From: Pseudomonas benzenivorans
GTDB taxonomy: Bacteria > Pseudomonadota > Gammaproteobacteria > Pseudomonadales > Pseudomonadaceae
DNA length: 64,000 nt
Direction of reading: 5' to 3'
Assembly: GCF_900100495.1 (NCBI RefSeq)
Contig: NZ_FNCT01000003.1
Span: forward strand, 416,295-480,294
In this document: positions 10,721 to 19,152 of the stretch, piece by piece
Numbering within the stretch: position 1 is the stretch's first letter
Layout: every line of letters begins with the position of its first letter
Notes under the pieces: generated by a model
The model's input: the letters and a program-made list of their open reading frames with translations, nothing else
What the model was told of the DNA's origin: nothing
The model's database searches: none
Program-made: the position numbers and the translations under genes

Positions 10721-11572
10721 TCAGCGCGCCATGCGTGCCGAGACGAAGATCGCCAGGATGATCAGGCTGCCGCCGGCGAACATGCGCAGGGTCGGCACTT
10801 CATGGAACAGCCACCAGGCGAAGGCGATGCCGTAGACCGGCTCCAGGGCGAAGATCACCGCGGCGCTGCGCGCCTTGAGCACGCGCAGGCTGGAGACGAA
10901 TAGGCTGTGCGCCAGGCCGGTACAGAACACCCCGAGCATGGCCAGCCAGAACCAGCTGGGCAGGCTCACGCCGGGCAACAGCGGCCAGGCCACGGGCGTG
11001 AAGCACAGCAGCACGGTGAGGTTCTGGCACAGCGCGGCCTGCACCGGATCGAGGCCGCGGGTGCTGGCGCGGTTGAGCAAGGACAGCAGGGCGAACAGCA
11101 GGCCGGACAGCACCGCCCACAGCAGCCCGAGCGTGGCCTGGCTCGCCAGGTCGAAACTCGGCGTGACCAGCACCAGGCCCAGGCAGACCACGCCGACCAT
11201 GAGGTATTCGCTCGGCCGCGTGCGTTCGCGGAACAGCAGGCCTTCCAGCAGTACGGTGAACGCCGGGAAGCTGGCGAAGCCGAGGGTGGCGATGGCTACG
11301 CCGGAGACCCTGACCGACTCGAAGAAGGTCAGCCAGTGACTGCCGAGCAGCACGCCGCCGAGCGCCAGCAAGCCCAGTTGGCGCAGGCTGGGACGTTGCC
11401 CGCGGATGTCGCCGAACAGCTGGGCGAACAGCGCCAGCGCCAGCACGGCGAACACCGCACGACCGCCGACGATGGCCAGCGGCGTGGTTGCGGCCAGTTT
11501 GCCGAAGATCCCCGACAGGCCGAACAGCAGGGCGCCCAGGTGGATCGCCAAGAGGGCCTTGCGTTGCGTCAT
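10721..11572 (-). CDS. EamA/DMT-superfamily permease
   Basis: 283 residues from ATG 11572, with ten hydrophobic segments arranged as two EamA repeats. The first starts LLAIHLGALLFGLSGIFGKL; the second contains TGLAHSLFVSSLRVLKARSA and LEPVYGIAFAWWLFHEVPT, the conserved end-of-repeat motif of RhaT/YdcZ-like exporters. It probably exports a small metabolite. The ATG overlaps the TGA of the CsaA-like gene (ATGA), so the two are coupled. Confidence 0.9.
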   Translation of the reverse strand: MTQRKALLAIHLGALLFGLSGIFGKLAATTPLAIVGGRAVFAVLALALFAQLFGDIRGQRPSLRQLGLLALGGVLLGSHWLTFFESVRVSGVAIATLGFASFPAFTVLLEGLLFRERTRPSEYLMVGVVCLGLVLVTPSFDLASQATLGLLWAVLSGLLFALLSLLNRASTRGLDPVQAALCQNLTVLLCFTPVAWPLLPGVSLPSWFWLAMLGVFCTGLAHSLFVSSLRVLKARSAAVIFALEPVYGIAFAWWLFHEVPTLRMFAGGSLIILAIFVSARMAR

Positions 11573-11904
11573 GCCAGGCGCGCCCCGTTGGGCAGGGGCT
11601 TGTCGAAGCCGGCCAGGACCACCTTGCCGTCGGCGTCGTAGACGCCGGTCACCAAGACCTCCGAGCGCACCCCGGCGATGCGCTTGGGAGCGAAGTTGCA
11701 CACGCATAGCACCTGGCGGCCGAGCAGATCGGCGCTGCGGTAGTGTGCGGTGAGCTGGGCGCTGGAGGTCTTCACGCCCAGCTCGCCGAGGTCGACCAGC
11801 AGCACGTAGGCCGGCTTCACGGCCTTCTCGTTAGGCTCGGCGGACAATACGGTGCCCACGCGCAATTCCACCCGCTGAAAGTCCTCCCATTCGATCTGCT
11901 GCAT
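11569..11904 (-). CDS. csaA: CsaA-like tRNA-binding-domain protein
   Basis: 111 residues, entirely one OB-fold tRNA-binding domain of the CsaA/EMAPII/Trbp111 type. FQRVELRVGTVLSAEPNEKA is the family start, with KPAYVLLVDLG, TSSAQLT and VLCVCNFAPKRIAG following. CsaA proteins are homodimers with chaperone-like or tRNA-binding activity. It is the first gene of the two-gene unit with the DMT permease. Confidence 0.88.
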   Translation of the reverse strand: MQQIEWEDFQRVELRVGTVLSAEPNEKAVKPAYVLLVDLGELGVKTSSAQLTAHYRSADLLGRQVLCVCNFAPKRIAGVRSEVLVTGVYDADGKVVLAGFDKPLPNGARLA

Positions 11905-11986
11905 AGCGCCTCCGCTTCGGTAGTCGCCTGCAGTCTAGGGGGCGTGGGCGGCCGTGTCTGTCGCGGGAGTCGCGGCGTTTGTCGCG

Positions 11987-12739
11987 TTACTCGCGTCTTT
12001 GCCGCAAGGCGCGCGGGGTGCTGCCGAACTGCCGCGAGAGGGCCGCGGTAAAGGCACTCTGCGAACTGTAGCCGACCCGCGCGGCAATCTCGCCGACGGC
12101 CAGCTGGCTGTCTTGCAGCAGCTGCCGGCCGCGCAACAGACGCCGGCAGCGCACGTATTCCATCGGCGTTTGCCCGGTTTCGCCGAGAAAGCGCGTGTGG
12201 AAACGCGCGGCGGACAACCCGGCCAGGCGTGCCAGGTCGGCCACCTGCAGCGGGTGCGCGGCATGCTGGTCGATATGCGCGTCGATGGCGGCCAGCGGCA
12301 AGTGCCGGGCTCCGCTCGGCTCGCGGCGCGCGCCCACCAGGCTGGCCAGCAGCAGCGCCGCGCCCTGCTCGGCGATCACCGGATCGTTGATCGGGCTGGC
12401 AGCGAGCCAGCTGACCAGTTGGCTCTGCGCCGGGGCCAGGTACAGCGCGCCGGGCTTGTCGAGCAGGCGCCGGCCGGCATCGGCATGTCCGCCCAGGCGT
12501 TGCAGCAGCCACTGCTCCGACGGTACGTCGAGCACCAGGCACTGGCTGCCGCTCCGGCTGCCGCAGGCATGCGGGGCATCCGCCGGGACCACGGCGAGGG
12601 TCTGGCGGATCACCCGGCTGCCGCGGCCGGCCACTTCGAAATCCAGTTGCCCGCTCAGGCCGAACACCAATTGGGCATGGGTGTGGCTGTGGCTGAGCAA
12701 TTCGTGGCTGTAGTGACGCAAGGAGAGCGGCGAAGGCAT
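11987..12739 (-). CDS. AraC-family transcriptional regulator (cupin + HTH)
   Basis: 250 residues from ATG 12739 (MPSPLSLRHYSHELLSHSHT). The N-terminal cupin-type sensing domain has HSHTHAQLVFG and the metal-like histidines of AraC_binding_2. The C-terminal double HTH has LQVADLARLAGLSAARFHTR and then VGYSSQSAFTAALSRQFGST, the canonical AraC helix pair. A longer form from 12799 is possible, but that 5' part overlaps the Pho-box array, so I prefer the shorter start. It lies between the CsaA-DMT unit and the divergent PlcP-Agt pair and could regulate either. Confidence 0.85.
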   Translation of the reverse strand: MPSPLSLRHYSHELLSHSHTHAQLVFGLSGQLDFEVAGRGSRVIRQTLAVVPADAPHACGSRSGSQCLVLDVPSEQWLLQRLGGHADAGRRLLDKPGALYLAPAQSQLVSWLAASPINDPVIAEQGAALLLASLVGARREPSGARHLPLAAIDAHIDQHAAHPLQVADLARLAGLSAARFHTRFLGETGQTPMEYVRCRRLLRGRQLLQDSQLAVGEIAARVGYSSQSAFTAALSRQFGSTPRALRQRRE

Positions 12740-12792
12740 GGCAGGTTCCTCGAGCAAGGCCACCAGTCTACCCGCTGGCAGCCAGCTTGACG

Positions 12793-12832
12793 CCGTCATC
12801 GAATTGCCACGTGCTCGTCACAAGCGTTTCAC
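12793..12832 (+). promoter_or_regulatory. Tandem PhoB-like heptamers (candidate Pho box)
   Basis: Four heptamers start at 12793, 12804, 12815 and 12826, exactly 11 bases apart: CCGTCAT, TTGCCAC, TCGTCAC and GTTTCAC, each separated by four bases. The consensus half-site is CTGTCAT with a 7+4 spacing. The first matches 6 of 7, the others about 4 of 7, but all keep the CA core in the same register. The array ends 42 bases before the PlcP-like start, a reasonable place for PhoB activation under phosphate limitation. Confidence 0.6.
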
Positions 12833-12874
12833 CACCGGCGCGCAAGCTCCTGAAAACCCTGCCGGAGGCCGTCC

Positions 12875-13699
12875 ATGAGCAGCGCACAGCTGGTGAAGCC
12901 GAGTCGCAAGCAACGTGTCCGCACCCTGTGGATCTCCGATGTCCACCTGGGCACCCGGGATTGCCAGGCCGAGCACCTCGCGGCGTTCCTCAAGCGCTAC
13001 CAGGCGGATAGGGTCTATCTGGTCGGCGACATCATCGACGGCTGGAAGCTGCGCGGCGGCATCTACTGGCCGCAGGCGCACACCAACGTGATTCGCCGCC
13101 TGCTGACCATGAGCAAGCGCGGCACCGAGGTGATCTACGTCACCGGCAACCACGACGAATTCCTGCGTGGCTATTCCAGCCTGGTGCTCGGTAATATCCA
13201 GTTGGTCGACGAGGCCGAGCACCTCACCGCCGATGGCCGTCGGCTGCTGGTGATCCACGGCGACCAGTTCGACGTGATCACCCGCTACCACCGCTGGCTG
13301 GCCTTCCTCGGCGACTCGGCCTACGAATTCACCCTGACCCTCAATCGCTGGCTCAACCACTGGCGCCGCCGCTATGGCTACGGCTACTGGTCGCTGTCGG
13401 CCTACCTCAAGCACAAGGTCAAGGGCGCGGTGAACTTCATCAGCGACTTCGAGCAGGCCATCGCCCACGAATGCCTCAAGCGCGGCCTGGACGGTGTGAT
13501 CTGCGGGCATATCCACCACGCCGAGATCCGCCCGATGGGCGAGGTGGAGTACATGAACTGCGGCGACTGGGTCGAGTCCTGCACGGCGCTGATCGAACAC
13601 CTGGATGGCAGCATCGAACTCTATCGCCTGGCCGACGAGCAGGCCCGCCAGGCCCAGCAACTGGCCGAGCAACTGGCCGCAGTCGAGTCGGCGGCATGA
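12875..13699 (+). CDS. plcP: PlcP-like metallophosphoesterase (LpxH-type fold)
   Basis: 274 residues, calcineurin-like two-metal phosphoesterase: DVH (22-24), GDIID (51-55), GNHDE (91-95), HGD (128-130) and GHIHH (211-215). The same fold is often labelled UDP-2,3-diacylglucosamine diphosphatase. LpxH of lipid A synthesis is shorter (about 240 residues) and encoded elsewhere in pseudomonads. Length, and coupling to a GT4 glycosyltransferase by an ATGA overlap, instead match PlcP, which cleaves phospholipid head groups to diacylglycerol during phosphate stress. The upstream Pho-box-like array supports this. No membrane anchor; it is probably a peripheral inner-membrane enzyme. Confidence 0.8.
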   Translation: MSSAQLVKPSRKQRVRTLWISDVHLGTRDCQAEHLAAFLKRYQADRVYLVGDIIDGWKLRGGIYWPQAHTNVIRRLLTMSKRGTEVIYVTGNHDEFLRGYSSLVLGNIQLVDEAEHLTADGRRLLVIHGDQFDVITRYHRWLAFLGDSAYEFTLTLNRWLNHWRRRYGYGYWSLSAYLKHKVKGAVNFISDFEQAIAHECLKRGLDGVICGHIHHAEIRPMGEVEYMNCGDWVESCTALIEHLDGSIELYRLADEQARQAQQLAEQLAAVESAA

Positions 13700-14730
13700 G
13701 GATCCTGATCGTCAGCGACGCCTGGCTGCCGCAGGTCAACGGCGTGGTCACCAGCCTGCAGGCGCTGGTCGGCGAGCTGCGCGGCCTGGGCCATCGGGTC
13801 GAGCTGTTGTCGCCGCAGGATTTTCGCGCGCGACCCTGCCCGACCTACCCGGAAATTCCGTTGGTCTGGGATCTCTGGCGGGTCGGCCCGGCGATCCGCG
13901 ATTTCCAGCCCGACTGCGTCCACCTGGCCACCGAGGGTCCGCTCGGCTGGGCGGCGCGGCGCTGGCTGCGGCGCCGCGGTCTGGCCTTTTCCAGCGCCAT
14001 CCACACGCGCTTTCCCGAATACATCCACGCCCGCTGGCCGTGGCTGCCGCTGAGCTGGGGCTATGCCTACCTGCGCGCCTTCCACCGGCCCAGCCAGAGC
14101 GTGCTGGTGACCACCGAGCGCTTGCGCACGGAGTTTGCCGGTTGGGGTCTGCAGCGCCTGGCGCTATGGCGCAAGGGCGTCGATACCGGCCTGTTCCATC
14201 CGCGGGCGCAGTCGCCCGGCCCGGTAAACCCGGTGTTTCTCTATGTCGGGCGCATCGCCCCGGAGAAGAACTTGCAGGCCTTGCTCGATCTCGATCTGCC
14301 CGGGGAGATCCGGGTGGTCGGCGACGGCCCGCAGCGCGAAGAGTTGCAGCTGCGCTACCCGCGGGTGAAGTTTCTCGGCTATCGCCACGGTGAAGCGCTG
14401 GCCCAGGCTTATCGGCAGGCCAGCGTGCTGGTGTTTCCCTCGCGCACCGACACCTACGGACTGGTCATGCTCGAGGCCCTGGCCTGCGGCACGCCGGTGG
14501 CGGCGTTCCCGGTGCCGGGGCCGTTGGATGTGCTGGAGCAGGGCGTCACCGGGGTGATGGCGGAGGACCTGCGCGAGGCTTGCCTGGCTGCCCTGCAACT
14601 GAATCGGACGCGCTGTGCCGAGCGGGCGGCGCGGCAATCCTGGCGGGTCTCGGCGCTGGAGTTTCTGGCGCGCCAGCCGTTGCTGGACGGCGCGCCCTGC
14701 CTGCGCCTGGCGCCGCTCGTGGAAGCCTGA
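13696..14730 (+). CDS. agt: GT4 glycosyltransferase, Agt-like (diacylglycerol glycosylation)
   Basis: 344 residues, GT-B fold. The N-terminal RILIVSDAWLPQVNGVVTSL is the acceptor-side Rossmann motif of the family (GT4, SQD2/DgdA-like). The donor-binding half has FLYVGRIAPEKNLQALLDLD and SRTDTYGLVMLEALACGTPV with its conserved Glu. No membrane helix. ATG 13696 overlaps the stop of the PlcP-like gene. In P. aeruginosa and marine bacteria the PlcP-Agt pair replaces phospholipids with glucosyl- or glucuronosyl-diacylglycerol when phosphate is scarce; I infer the same here. A terminator follows at 14773. Confidence 0.78.
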   Translation: MRILIVSDAWLPQVNGVVTSLQALVGELRGLGHRVELLSPQDFRARPCPTYPEIPLVWDLWRVGPAIRDFQPDCVHLATEGPLGWAARRWLRRRGLAFSSAIHTRFPEYIHARWPWLPLSWGYAYLRAFHRPSQSVLVTTERLRTEFAGWGLQRLALWRKGVDTGLFHPRAQSPGPVNPVFLYVGRIAPEKNLQALLDLDLPGEIRVVGDGPQREELQLRYPRVKFLGYRHGEALAQAYRQASVLVFPSRTDTYGLVMLEALACGTPVAAFPVPGPLDVLEQGVTGVMAEDLREACLAALQLNRTRCAERAARQSWRVSALEFLARQPLLDGAPCLRLAPLVEA

Positions 14731-14772
14731 GCGGACGGCCTGCGCTTGCCAGTGGAGATTTGAATGGCCCAC

Positions 14773-14800
14773 AAAAAAGCCCGCACTAGGCGGGCTTTTT
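14773..14800. terminator. Bidirectional intrinsic terminator
   Basis: AAAAAAGCCCGC, loop ACTAG, then GCGGGCTTTTT. The stem has A-tracts and T-tracts on both sides, so it can end the plcP-agt transcript on the plus strand and the tRNA-Pro transcript on the minus strand. Confidence 0.85.
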
Positions 14801-14846
14801 CGGGGGTGTTTCGTAGACAGGGTTGAGACTGCTAGAAACTGGGATT

Positions 14847-14923
14847 TGGTCGGAGAGACAGGATTCGAACCTGCGACCTTCTCGTCCCGAACGAGACGCG
14901 CTACCAAGCTGCGCTACACTCCG
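14847..14923 (-). tRNA. tRNA-Pro (anticodon CGG)
   Basis: 77 bases including an encoded CCA (TGGT at 14847-14850 on the plus strand). Acceptor 5' CGGAGTG pairs with 3' CTCTCCG except for a U-U mismatch at pair 6-67. The anticodon arm TCTCG-TTCGGGA-CGAGA gives anticodon CGG, which reads CCG codons. D-arm GCGC-AGCTTGGTA-GCGC and T-arm GCAGG-TTCGAAT-CCTGT are intact. The discriminator is A. Confidence 0.95.
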
Positions 14924-14934
14924 AATAAGCCGAG

Positions 14935-14962
14935 ATTGTACTGAAAAAGTTTTGCAGCACAA
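14935..14962 (-). promoter_or_regulatory. Candidate tRNA-Pro promoter
   Basis: On the minus strand TTGTGC (14962-14957) and TACAAT (14940-14935) are 16 bases apart. The -10 ends 11 bases before the mature tRNA 5' end, which would leave a leader of a few bases. Confidence 0.55.
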
Positions 14963-15079
14963 GGGGTTAGGCCAAAAAAAATTCGAGTTGCGGAGGTCGT
15001 TTGACGAATGGCTAGGGTTGGCCGCCTGCACTCAGGACCTGCACCACGGGTTAAAGGGGCGCCTGAGTGCAGGGTTTGC

Positions 15080-15301
15080 TTAGTACTCTTCGATGGTCCG
15101 CACTTGGTCCTTGTTGACCTTGGCCCGCGTGCCGTCGAGTTGTTCGAATTCGTAGAAGCCAGAGTCCTCCTCGTATTTGGGTCTGTCGAGGGTTTGCAGT
15201 TCGCGGCCGTCGTTCAGGGTGATTACCGAAGGCGATGCGCAACCTGCCAGGGTGGCCACGCCCAAGGCTAACAGGAAGGCAGGAATAGGCCGTTGAATCA
15301 T
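15080..15301 (-). CDS. YgdI/YgdR-like small lipoprotein
   Basis: 73 residues. Signal peptide [21 protein letters not shown] with lipobox LAGC (acylated Cys at about residue 21). The mature part has [20 protein letters not shown] and ends in [17 protein letters not shown], the SH3-like fold of the YgdI/YgdR (DUF903) family. Pro at +2 or +3 gives no clear Lol-avoidance signal, so outer-membrane sorting is expected. Function unknown. It lies 77 bases behind mobA on the same strand. Confidence 0.9.
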   Translation of the reverse strand: MIQRPIPAFLLALGVATLAGCASPSVITLNDGRELQTLDRPKYEEDSGFYEFEQLDGTRAKVNKDQVRTIEEY

Positions 15302-15378
15302 GGGATTTCTCCTTGTTTGAGAGAGGCGGTGTACTCAGCCTCAGACGGAGATTTTGTCGCCAAGTTCAGCGTTTTTGC

Positions 15379-15972
15379 TCAAGACATGTTGCGGTCGGCA
15401 TGCGCGAGCATTTCCGGGGTGTTGAAGTTGGCCAGGCGCGGATCGTTGGGCGGGCAGTCGAGCGCCTTGGGGGCGTGACGATTCAGCCAGCGCTGCGGGC
15501 TGCGTTCGCCAGCCAGCCAGGCCTCCTCGAGCGCCATCTCCAGGGACTTGGGGATCAGGCTGAACAGCGGCTCCCAGAACTCTCCTTGGCGCACGACCAC
15601 CGGCCGAGCGCCGGCCTGGCGCAACAAGGCCTCGAGCAAGGCGCGGTCGAGCCGTGGCGCATCGCACGGCAACACCAGCAGCTGGTCGTGGCGGGCGGCT
15701 TTCAGGCCCGCGCGGATGCCGGCCAGCGGGCCCTGGAAGTGCTCATCGGCGTCCGCGACCAGTTGGTCGGCGAAGGGGGCGTAGCGTTCGCTGTTGCGGT
15801 TGCAGGACACGATCAGGTCGTCGGTAAGGGGGCGTACCAGCTCATGCAGCCAGGCGATCAGCGGCCGCCCCTGCCACTCGAGCAGGCCCTTGTCACGGCC
15901 GCCCATGCGTTGTCCGCGACCGCCGCACAACAGCAACACGGAACAGGGCGGCAGGGCAGTGACGGTGGGCAT
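15379..15972 (-). CDS. mobA: Molybdenum cofactor guanylyltransferase MobA
   Basis: 197 residues from ATG 15972 ([20 protein letters not shown]). Nucleotidyltransferase signature [20 protein letters not shown], then a VSCNRN-like segment, [13 protein letters not shown] and [10 protein letters not shown], which carries the metal-binding Asp. It transfers GMP from GTP to molybdopterin to make the bis-MGD cofactor of the DMSO reductase family. It is divergent from moaB-moeA across 68 bases, so all three cofactor genes share a control region. Confidence 0.93.
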   Translation of the reverse strand: MPTVTALPPCSVLLLCGGRGQRMGGRDKGLLEWQGRPLIAWLHELVRPLTDDLIVSCNRNSERYAPFADQLVADADEHFQGPLAGIRAGLKAARHDQLLVLPCDAPRLDRALLEALLRQAGARPVVVRQGEFWEPLFSLIPKSLEMALEEAWLAGERSPQRWLNRHAPKALDCPPNDPRLANFNTPEMLAHADRNMS

Positions 15973-16040
15973 GGCAGAGCCTCCAAAGGCGGGCCTGTGA
16001 TATAACACCAAGCCTTCTCTCCGACAACTGGAAGCCTGCC

Positions 16041-16580
16041 ATGAACCATAAGGCCGAGGCGCAATTCGTGCCGCTGAACATCGCCGTTCTGACGGTCAGC
16101 GATACCCGCACCGAGGAAACCGATACCTCCGGTCAGCTGTTCGTCGACCGCCTGCAAGCCGCCGGCCACCGCCTGGCCGAGCGGGTGTTGCTCAAGGACG
16201 ACCTGTACAAGATCCGCGCCCAGGTGGCGGCCTGGATCGCCGATGACGGCGTGCAGGTGGTGCTGATCACCGGCGGCACCGGCTTCACCGGGCGCGACAG
16301 TACGCCGGAGGCGGTGGCCTGTTTGCTGGACAAGCAGGTGGACGGTTTCGGCGAGCTGTTCCGGCAGATTTCCGTGGCCGATATCGGCACCTCGACCGTT
16401 CAGTCCCGCGCGCTGGCCGGGTTGGCCAATGGCACCCTGGTGTGCTGCCTGCCGGGGTCGACCAATGCCTGCCGCACCGCCTGGGACGGCATCCTCGCCG
16501 AGCAACTGGACGCCCGGCATCGCCCGTGCAATTTCGTGCCCCACCTGAAGCAGGCCGCGGCCTGCGAGAGCCGCGGATGA
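16041..16580 (+). CDS. moaB: Molybdenum cofactor biosynthesis protein MoaB
   Basis: 179 residues. MoCF-binding domain: [40 protein letters not shown] and the end motif [20 protein letters not shown]. It belongs to the MogA/MoaB group that adenylylates molybdopterin before metal insertion. In pseudomonads MoaB stands in for MogA. Its stop overlaps the moeA ATG by the ATGA arrangement, so it is coupled to moeA. Confidence 0.94.
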   Translation: MNHKAEAQFVPLNIAVLTVSDTRTEETDTSGQLFVDRLQAAGHRLAERVLLKDDLYKIRAQVAAWIADDGVQVVLITGGTGFTGRDSTPEAVACLLDKQVDGFGELFRQISVADIGTSTVQSRALAGLANGTLVCCLPGSTNACRTAWDGILAEQLDARHRPCNFVPHLKQAAACESRG

Positions 16581-17791
16581 GCGCTGGCGAGTCTTCCGGC
16601 CTGCTGCCGCTGGAGGCGGCGCTCGCTCGCCTGCTGGCCTTGGCCGAGTCGGCGCCGATCACCGGGTGCGAGCGGGTCGCCTTGACCGAGGCCGACGGCC
16701 GGGTGCTGGCCGAACCCTTGATCGCCGGGCTCGACCTGCCGCCCTGGGCCAACAGCGCCATGGACGGTTACGCCCTGCGCCTGGCCGACTGGAACGGCAC
16801 GCCGCTGCCGGTCAGCCAGCGCATCCTCGCCGGCACTGCACCGCAGCCGCTGCAGCCGGGCACCTGCGCGCGGATCTTTACCGGTGCACCGCTGCCGGCC
16901 GGTGCCGATACCGTGGAGATGCAGGAAAATACCGTGACTGGCGAGGACGCTCGAGTCAGCTTCGGCGAACCGCTGAAGCTCGGCCAGAACGTGCGCGCCC
17001 AGGGCCAGGAAACCCGAGTCGGCGACAGCCTGTTGCCGGCCGGAACGCGCCTGGGGCCGATCGAACTGGGGCTGGCGGCGTCGCTCGGCGCGGCCGAACT
17101 CAACGTGCGCCGGCGGCCGCGGGTGGCGGTGCTGTCCACCGGCGACGAGCTGGTCGAGCCGGGCCTGCCGCTTGGTCCGGGGCAGATCTACAACAGCAAC
17201 CGGCGCCTGCTGATCGCCTGGTTGCAGCGCCTGGGCTGCGAGGTGCGGGATGCGGGCATCCTCGCCGACGACCTGGAGAAGACCCGTGCGGCCTTGGCCG
17301 CGCTGGGCGACGTCGACCTGATCCTCTCCACCGGCGGGGTGTCGGTGGGCGAGGCGGATTTCCTCGGCGTGGTCCTGCGCGAAGAGGGTGAGCTGGCGCT
17401 GTGGAAACTGGCGATCAAGCCGGGCAAGCCGCTCACCTGCGGGCAGTTCCGCGGCGTGCCGGTGATCGGCTTGCCGGGCAATCCGGCCTCGACCCTGGTG
17501 ACCTTCGGTCTGCTGGCGCGACCCTACCTGCTGCGCCGGCTCGGTGTGCAGCGGGTCGAGCCGCTGGGCTTCGCCATGCCGGCCGGCTTCGCCTGGACCA
17601 GGCCGGGCAAGCGCCGCGAGTACCTGCGCGCGCGCCTGGAGAACGGTCGGGTGGTGCCCTACCCGAACCAGAGTTCCGGGGTGCTGCGCAGCGCCGCCTG
17701 GGCCGAGGGGCTGGCCGAGGTGCTGGAGGGCGCGACCCTGGACGAAGGCGACAGCCTGCGCTTTATCCCGCTGAGCGAATTGCTGGGGTGA
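16577..17791 (+). CDS. moeA: Molybdopterin molybdenumtransferase MoeA
   Basis: 404 residues. Four-domain MoeA: N-terminal MoeA_N with PPWANSAMDGYALRLADW (the DGYA motif) and IFTGAPLPAGADTVEMQENT, a central MoCF domain with VAVLSTGDELVEPG and LILSTGGVSVGEADF, KPGKPLTCGQFRGVPVIGLP, and a C-terminal beta barrel (about 330-400). It inserts molybdate into adenylylated molybdopterin. Start ATG 16577 lies inside the moaB stop. A palindromic repeat follows six bases after the TGA. Confidence 0.95.
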   Translation: MSAGESSGLLPLEAALARLLALAESAPITGCERVALTEADGRVLAEPLIAGLDLPPWANSAMDGYALRLADWNGTPLPVSQRILAGTAPQPLQPGTCARIFTGAPLPAGADTVEMQENTVTGEDARVSFGEPLKLGQNVRAQGQETRVGDSLLPAGTRLGPIELGLAASLGAAELNVRRRPRVAVLSTGDELVEPGLPLGPGQIYNSNRRLLIAWLQRLGCEVRDAGILADDLEKTRAALAALGDVDLILSTGGVSVGEADFLGVVLREEGELALWKLAIKPGKPLTCGQFRGVPVIGLPGNPASTLVTFGLLARPYLLRRLGVQRVEPLGFAMPAGFAWTRPGKRREYLRARLENGRVVPYPNQSSGVLRSAAWAEGLAEVLEGATLDEGDSLRFIPLSELLG

Positions 17792-17796
17792 AACTG

Positions 17797-17998
17797 CGTA
17801 GGTTGGGGCGGGCCGCGCAGGTCGGGCCGCGCAGGTTAGCGGCGGCTGCATTCCCAGGCAAGTCACAGATTCGAGGCGCCGCGTAACCCGACAGGGCGTC
17901 AGCAGGTACGCCGCAATGATGGGTTACGCCGTGCAGAATATGCGGTCTTACCGAGCATCGCCTCGGCGGCCAACCTGCGCGGCCCGACCCATCCTACG
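17797..17998. repeat. Palindromic intergenic element with 26-base inverted ends
   Basis: CGTAGGTTGGGGCGGGCCGC and the next six bases AGGT-containing (17797-17822) match the reverse complement of 17973-17998 at 24 of 26 positions. The block GGGCCGCGCAGGT is directly repeated at 17810 and 17824. An inner palindrome GCGTAACCC / GGGTTACGC lies at about 17881-17930. The right end contains CCGTAGGATGGG on the minus strand, whose TAG is the in-frame stop of the AraC gene. No reading frame of note. Confidence 0.7.
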
Positions 17999-19025
17999 GG
18001 TTTTGCGTCTGGCGTTTGCGCTCGCGGAATTCCCCTGGGGTCTGCCCGGTCCAGCTCTTGAAGCTGCGGTGGAAGGAGCGCGACTCGGTGAAGCCGAGGT
18101 AGCAGGCGATATCCTGGATCGCCAGGTCGCTGCGCAGCAGGTAGTGCTCGGCGAGTTCCCGGCGCAGTTCGTCGAGGATCTGCTGGTAGCTGGTGTCGGC
18201 CTGCTGCAGGTGGCGTTGCAGGGTGCGCACGGTCATGTTGAATTTCTCTGCCACCCGTTCCTTGCGCGGCAGGCCGTCCTTGAGCAGCAGGCGTAGGGCA
18301 TTCCTCACCCGCCGCGGCAGCGGTTCGTCGCCGTCCAGCCCGGCCATCAGCGCCAGGGCGTGTTCCTCCAGGGTGCGCAGCAGGTTGGCATCGGCCTGGC
18401 GCAGCGCCACACCGAGGTACTCCAGCGGCACGATCAGCGCGTTGCACGGCTGCGCGAAGCGGATCGGGCAGCCGAACACCGCCTCATACTCGGCCACGTC
18501 CACGCCGTCCGGCAGGGCGTGCTCGAACCAGACCTCACGCGGCGAGTGCGCGGATTCGGCGATCCAGCGCGCATAGAGCAGCCAGGAAGCCAGGACGTTT
18601 TCCACCATGTGCCGGCGGATTTCGGCGGTCTGGTGGCGGCAACTCCAGATCAGCTCGACGTGCTCGGCGCCGGCCTCGATGCGGCTCACGCCCATGTCGC
18701 CGACCAGCTTCTCGTAGGGCACGATGCGGCTCATCGCCTCGCCCAGGGTGGCGCAGTTCATGGCGATGTAGCCGAGTACGCTCCAGGAACCGGGTTGCAC
18801 GAAGCGCGCCGAGTGCAGGCCGAACAGCGCATCGCCGGACGCCCGCAGCAGGTGTTCCAGCAGGCGCTCGTGGGCTTCGCTGGGGATGCGTTTGCCGTTG
18901 TCGCTCAGGGCCTCGGCCGCTATGCCCGCCGCCGTCAGCGCCTGCTCGAGATCCAGGCCGAGGTGTTCGGCGTGGCGCAGGTACTTGAGCAGGGCGGGGA
19001 CCGAGGTATAGCCGAGGTTATGCAT
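17994..19025 (-). CDS. AraC-family regulator with Arabinose_bd (OruR/ArgR-like) sensor domain
   Basis: 343 residues. The N-terminal about 200 residues form the Arabinose_bd domain of AraC regulators such as OruR, containing RIPSEAHERLLEHLLRASGD and GSWSVLGYIAMNCATLGEAM. The C-terminal AraC HTH has KERVAEKFNMTVRTLQRHLQ and DIACYLGFTESRSFHRSFKS. The start at 19025 (MHNLGYTSVPALLKYLRHAE) fits family members. It diverges from the FAD oxidase-GlpD-kinase genes by 127 bases and is probably their regulator; the inducer is unknown. Its stop TAG is part of the repeat end. Confidence 0.9.
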   Translation of the reverse strand: MHNLGYTSVPALLKYLRHAEHLGLDLEQALTAAGIAAEALSDNGKRIPSEAHERLLEHLLRASGDALFGLHSARFVQPGSWSVLGYIAMNCATLGEAMSRIVPYEKLVGDMGVSRIEAGAEHVELIWSCRHQTAEIRRHMVENVLASWLLYARWIAESAHSPREVWFEHALPDGVDVAEYEAVFGCPIRFAQPCNALIVPLEYLGVALRQADANLLRTLEEHALALMAGLDGDEPLPRRVRNALRLLLKDGLPRKERVAEKFNMTVRTLQRHLQQADTSYQQILDELRRELAEHYLLRSDLAIQDIACYLGFTESRSFHRSFKSWTGQTPGEFRERKRQTQNP

Positions 19026-19152
19026 GTGGGTTTCTTGTTCTGGGTGGCTTGATTGGCGACAGGCCCTGGCCCGATCCGACAGTGACGCCGCTCGGGGGCT
19101 GGCTAGTATAGGCAGCCAATGCGGGCGACCGGAATATCCAGGGGAGAGGCGG

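Noticed and set aside
12740..12799. Longer N-terminus of the AraC gene at 11987
   Set aside because: It would cover part of the Pho-box array and lacks a ribosome-binding site; the ATG at 12739 fits the domain start.
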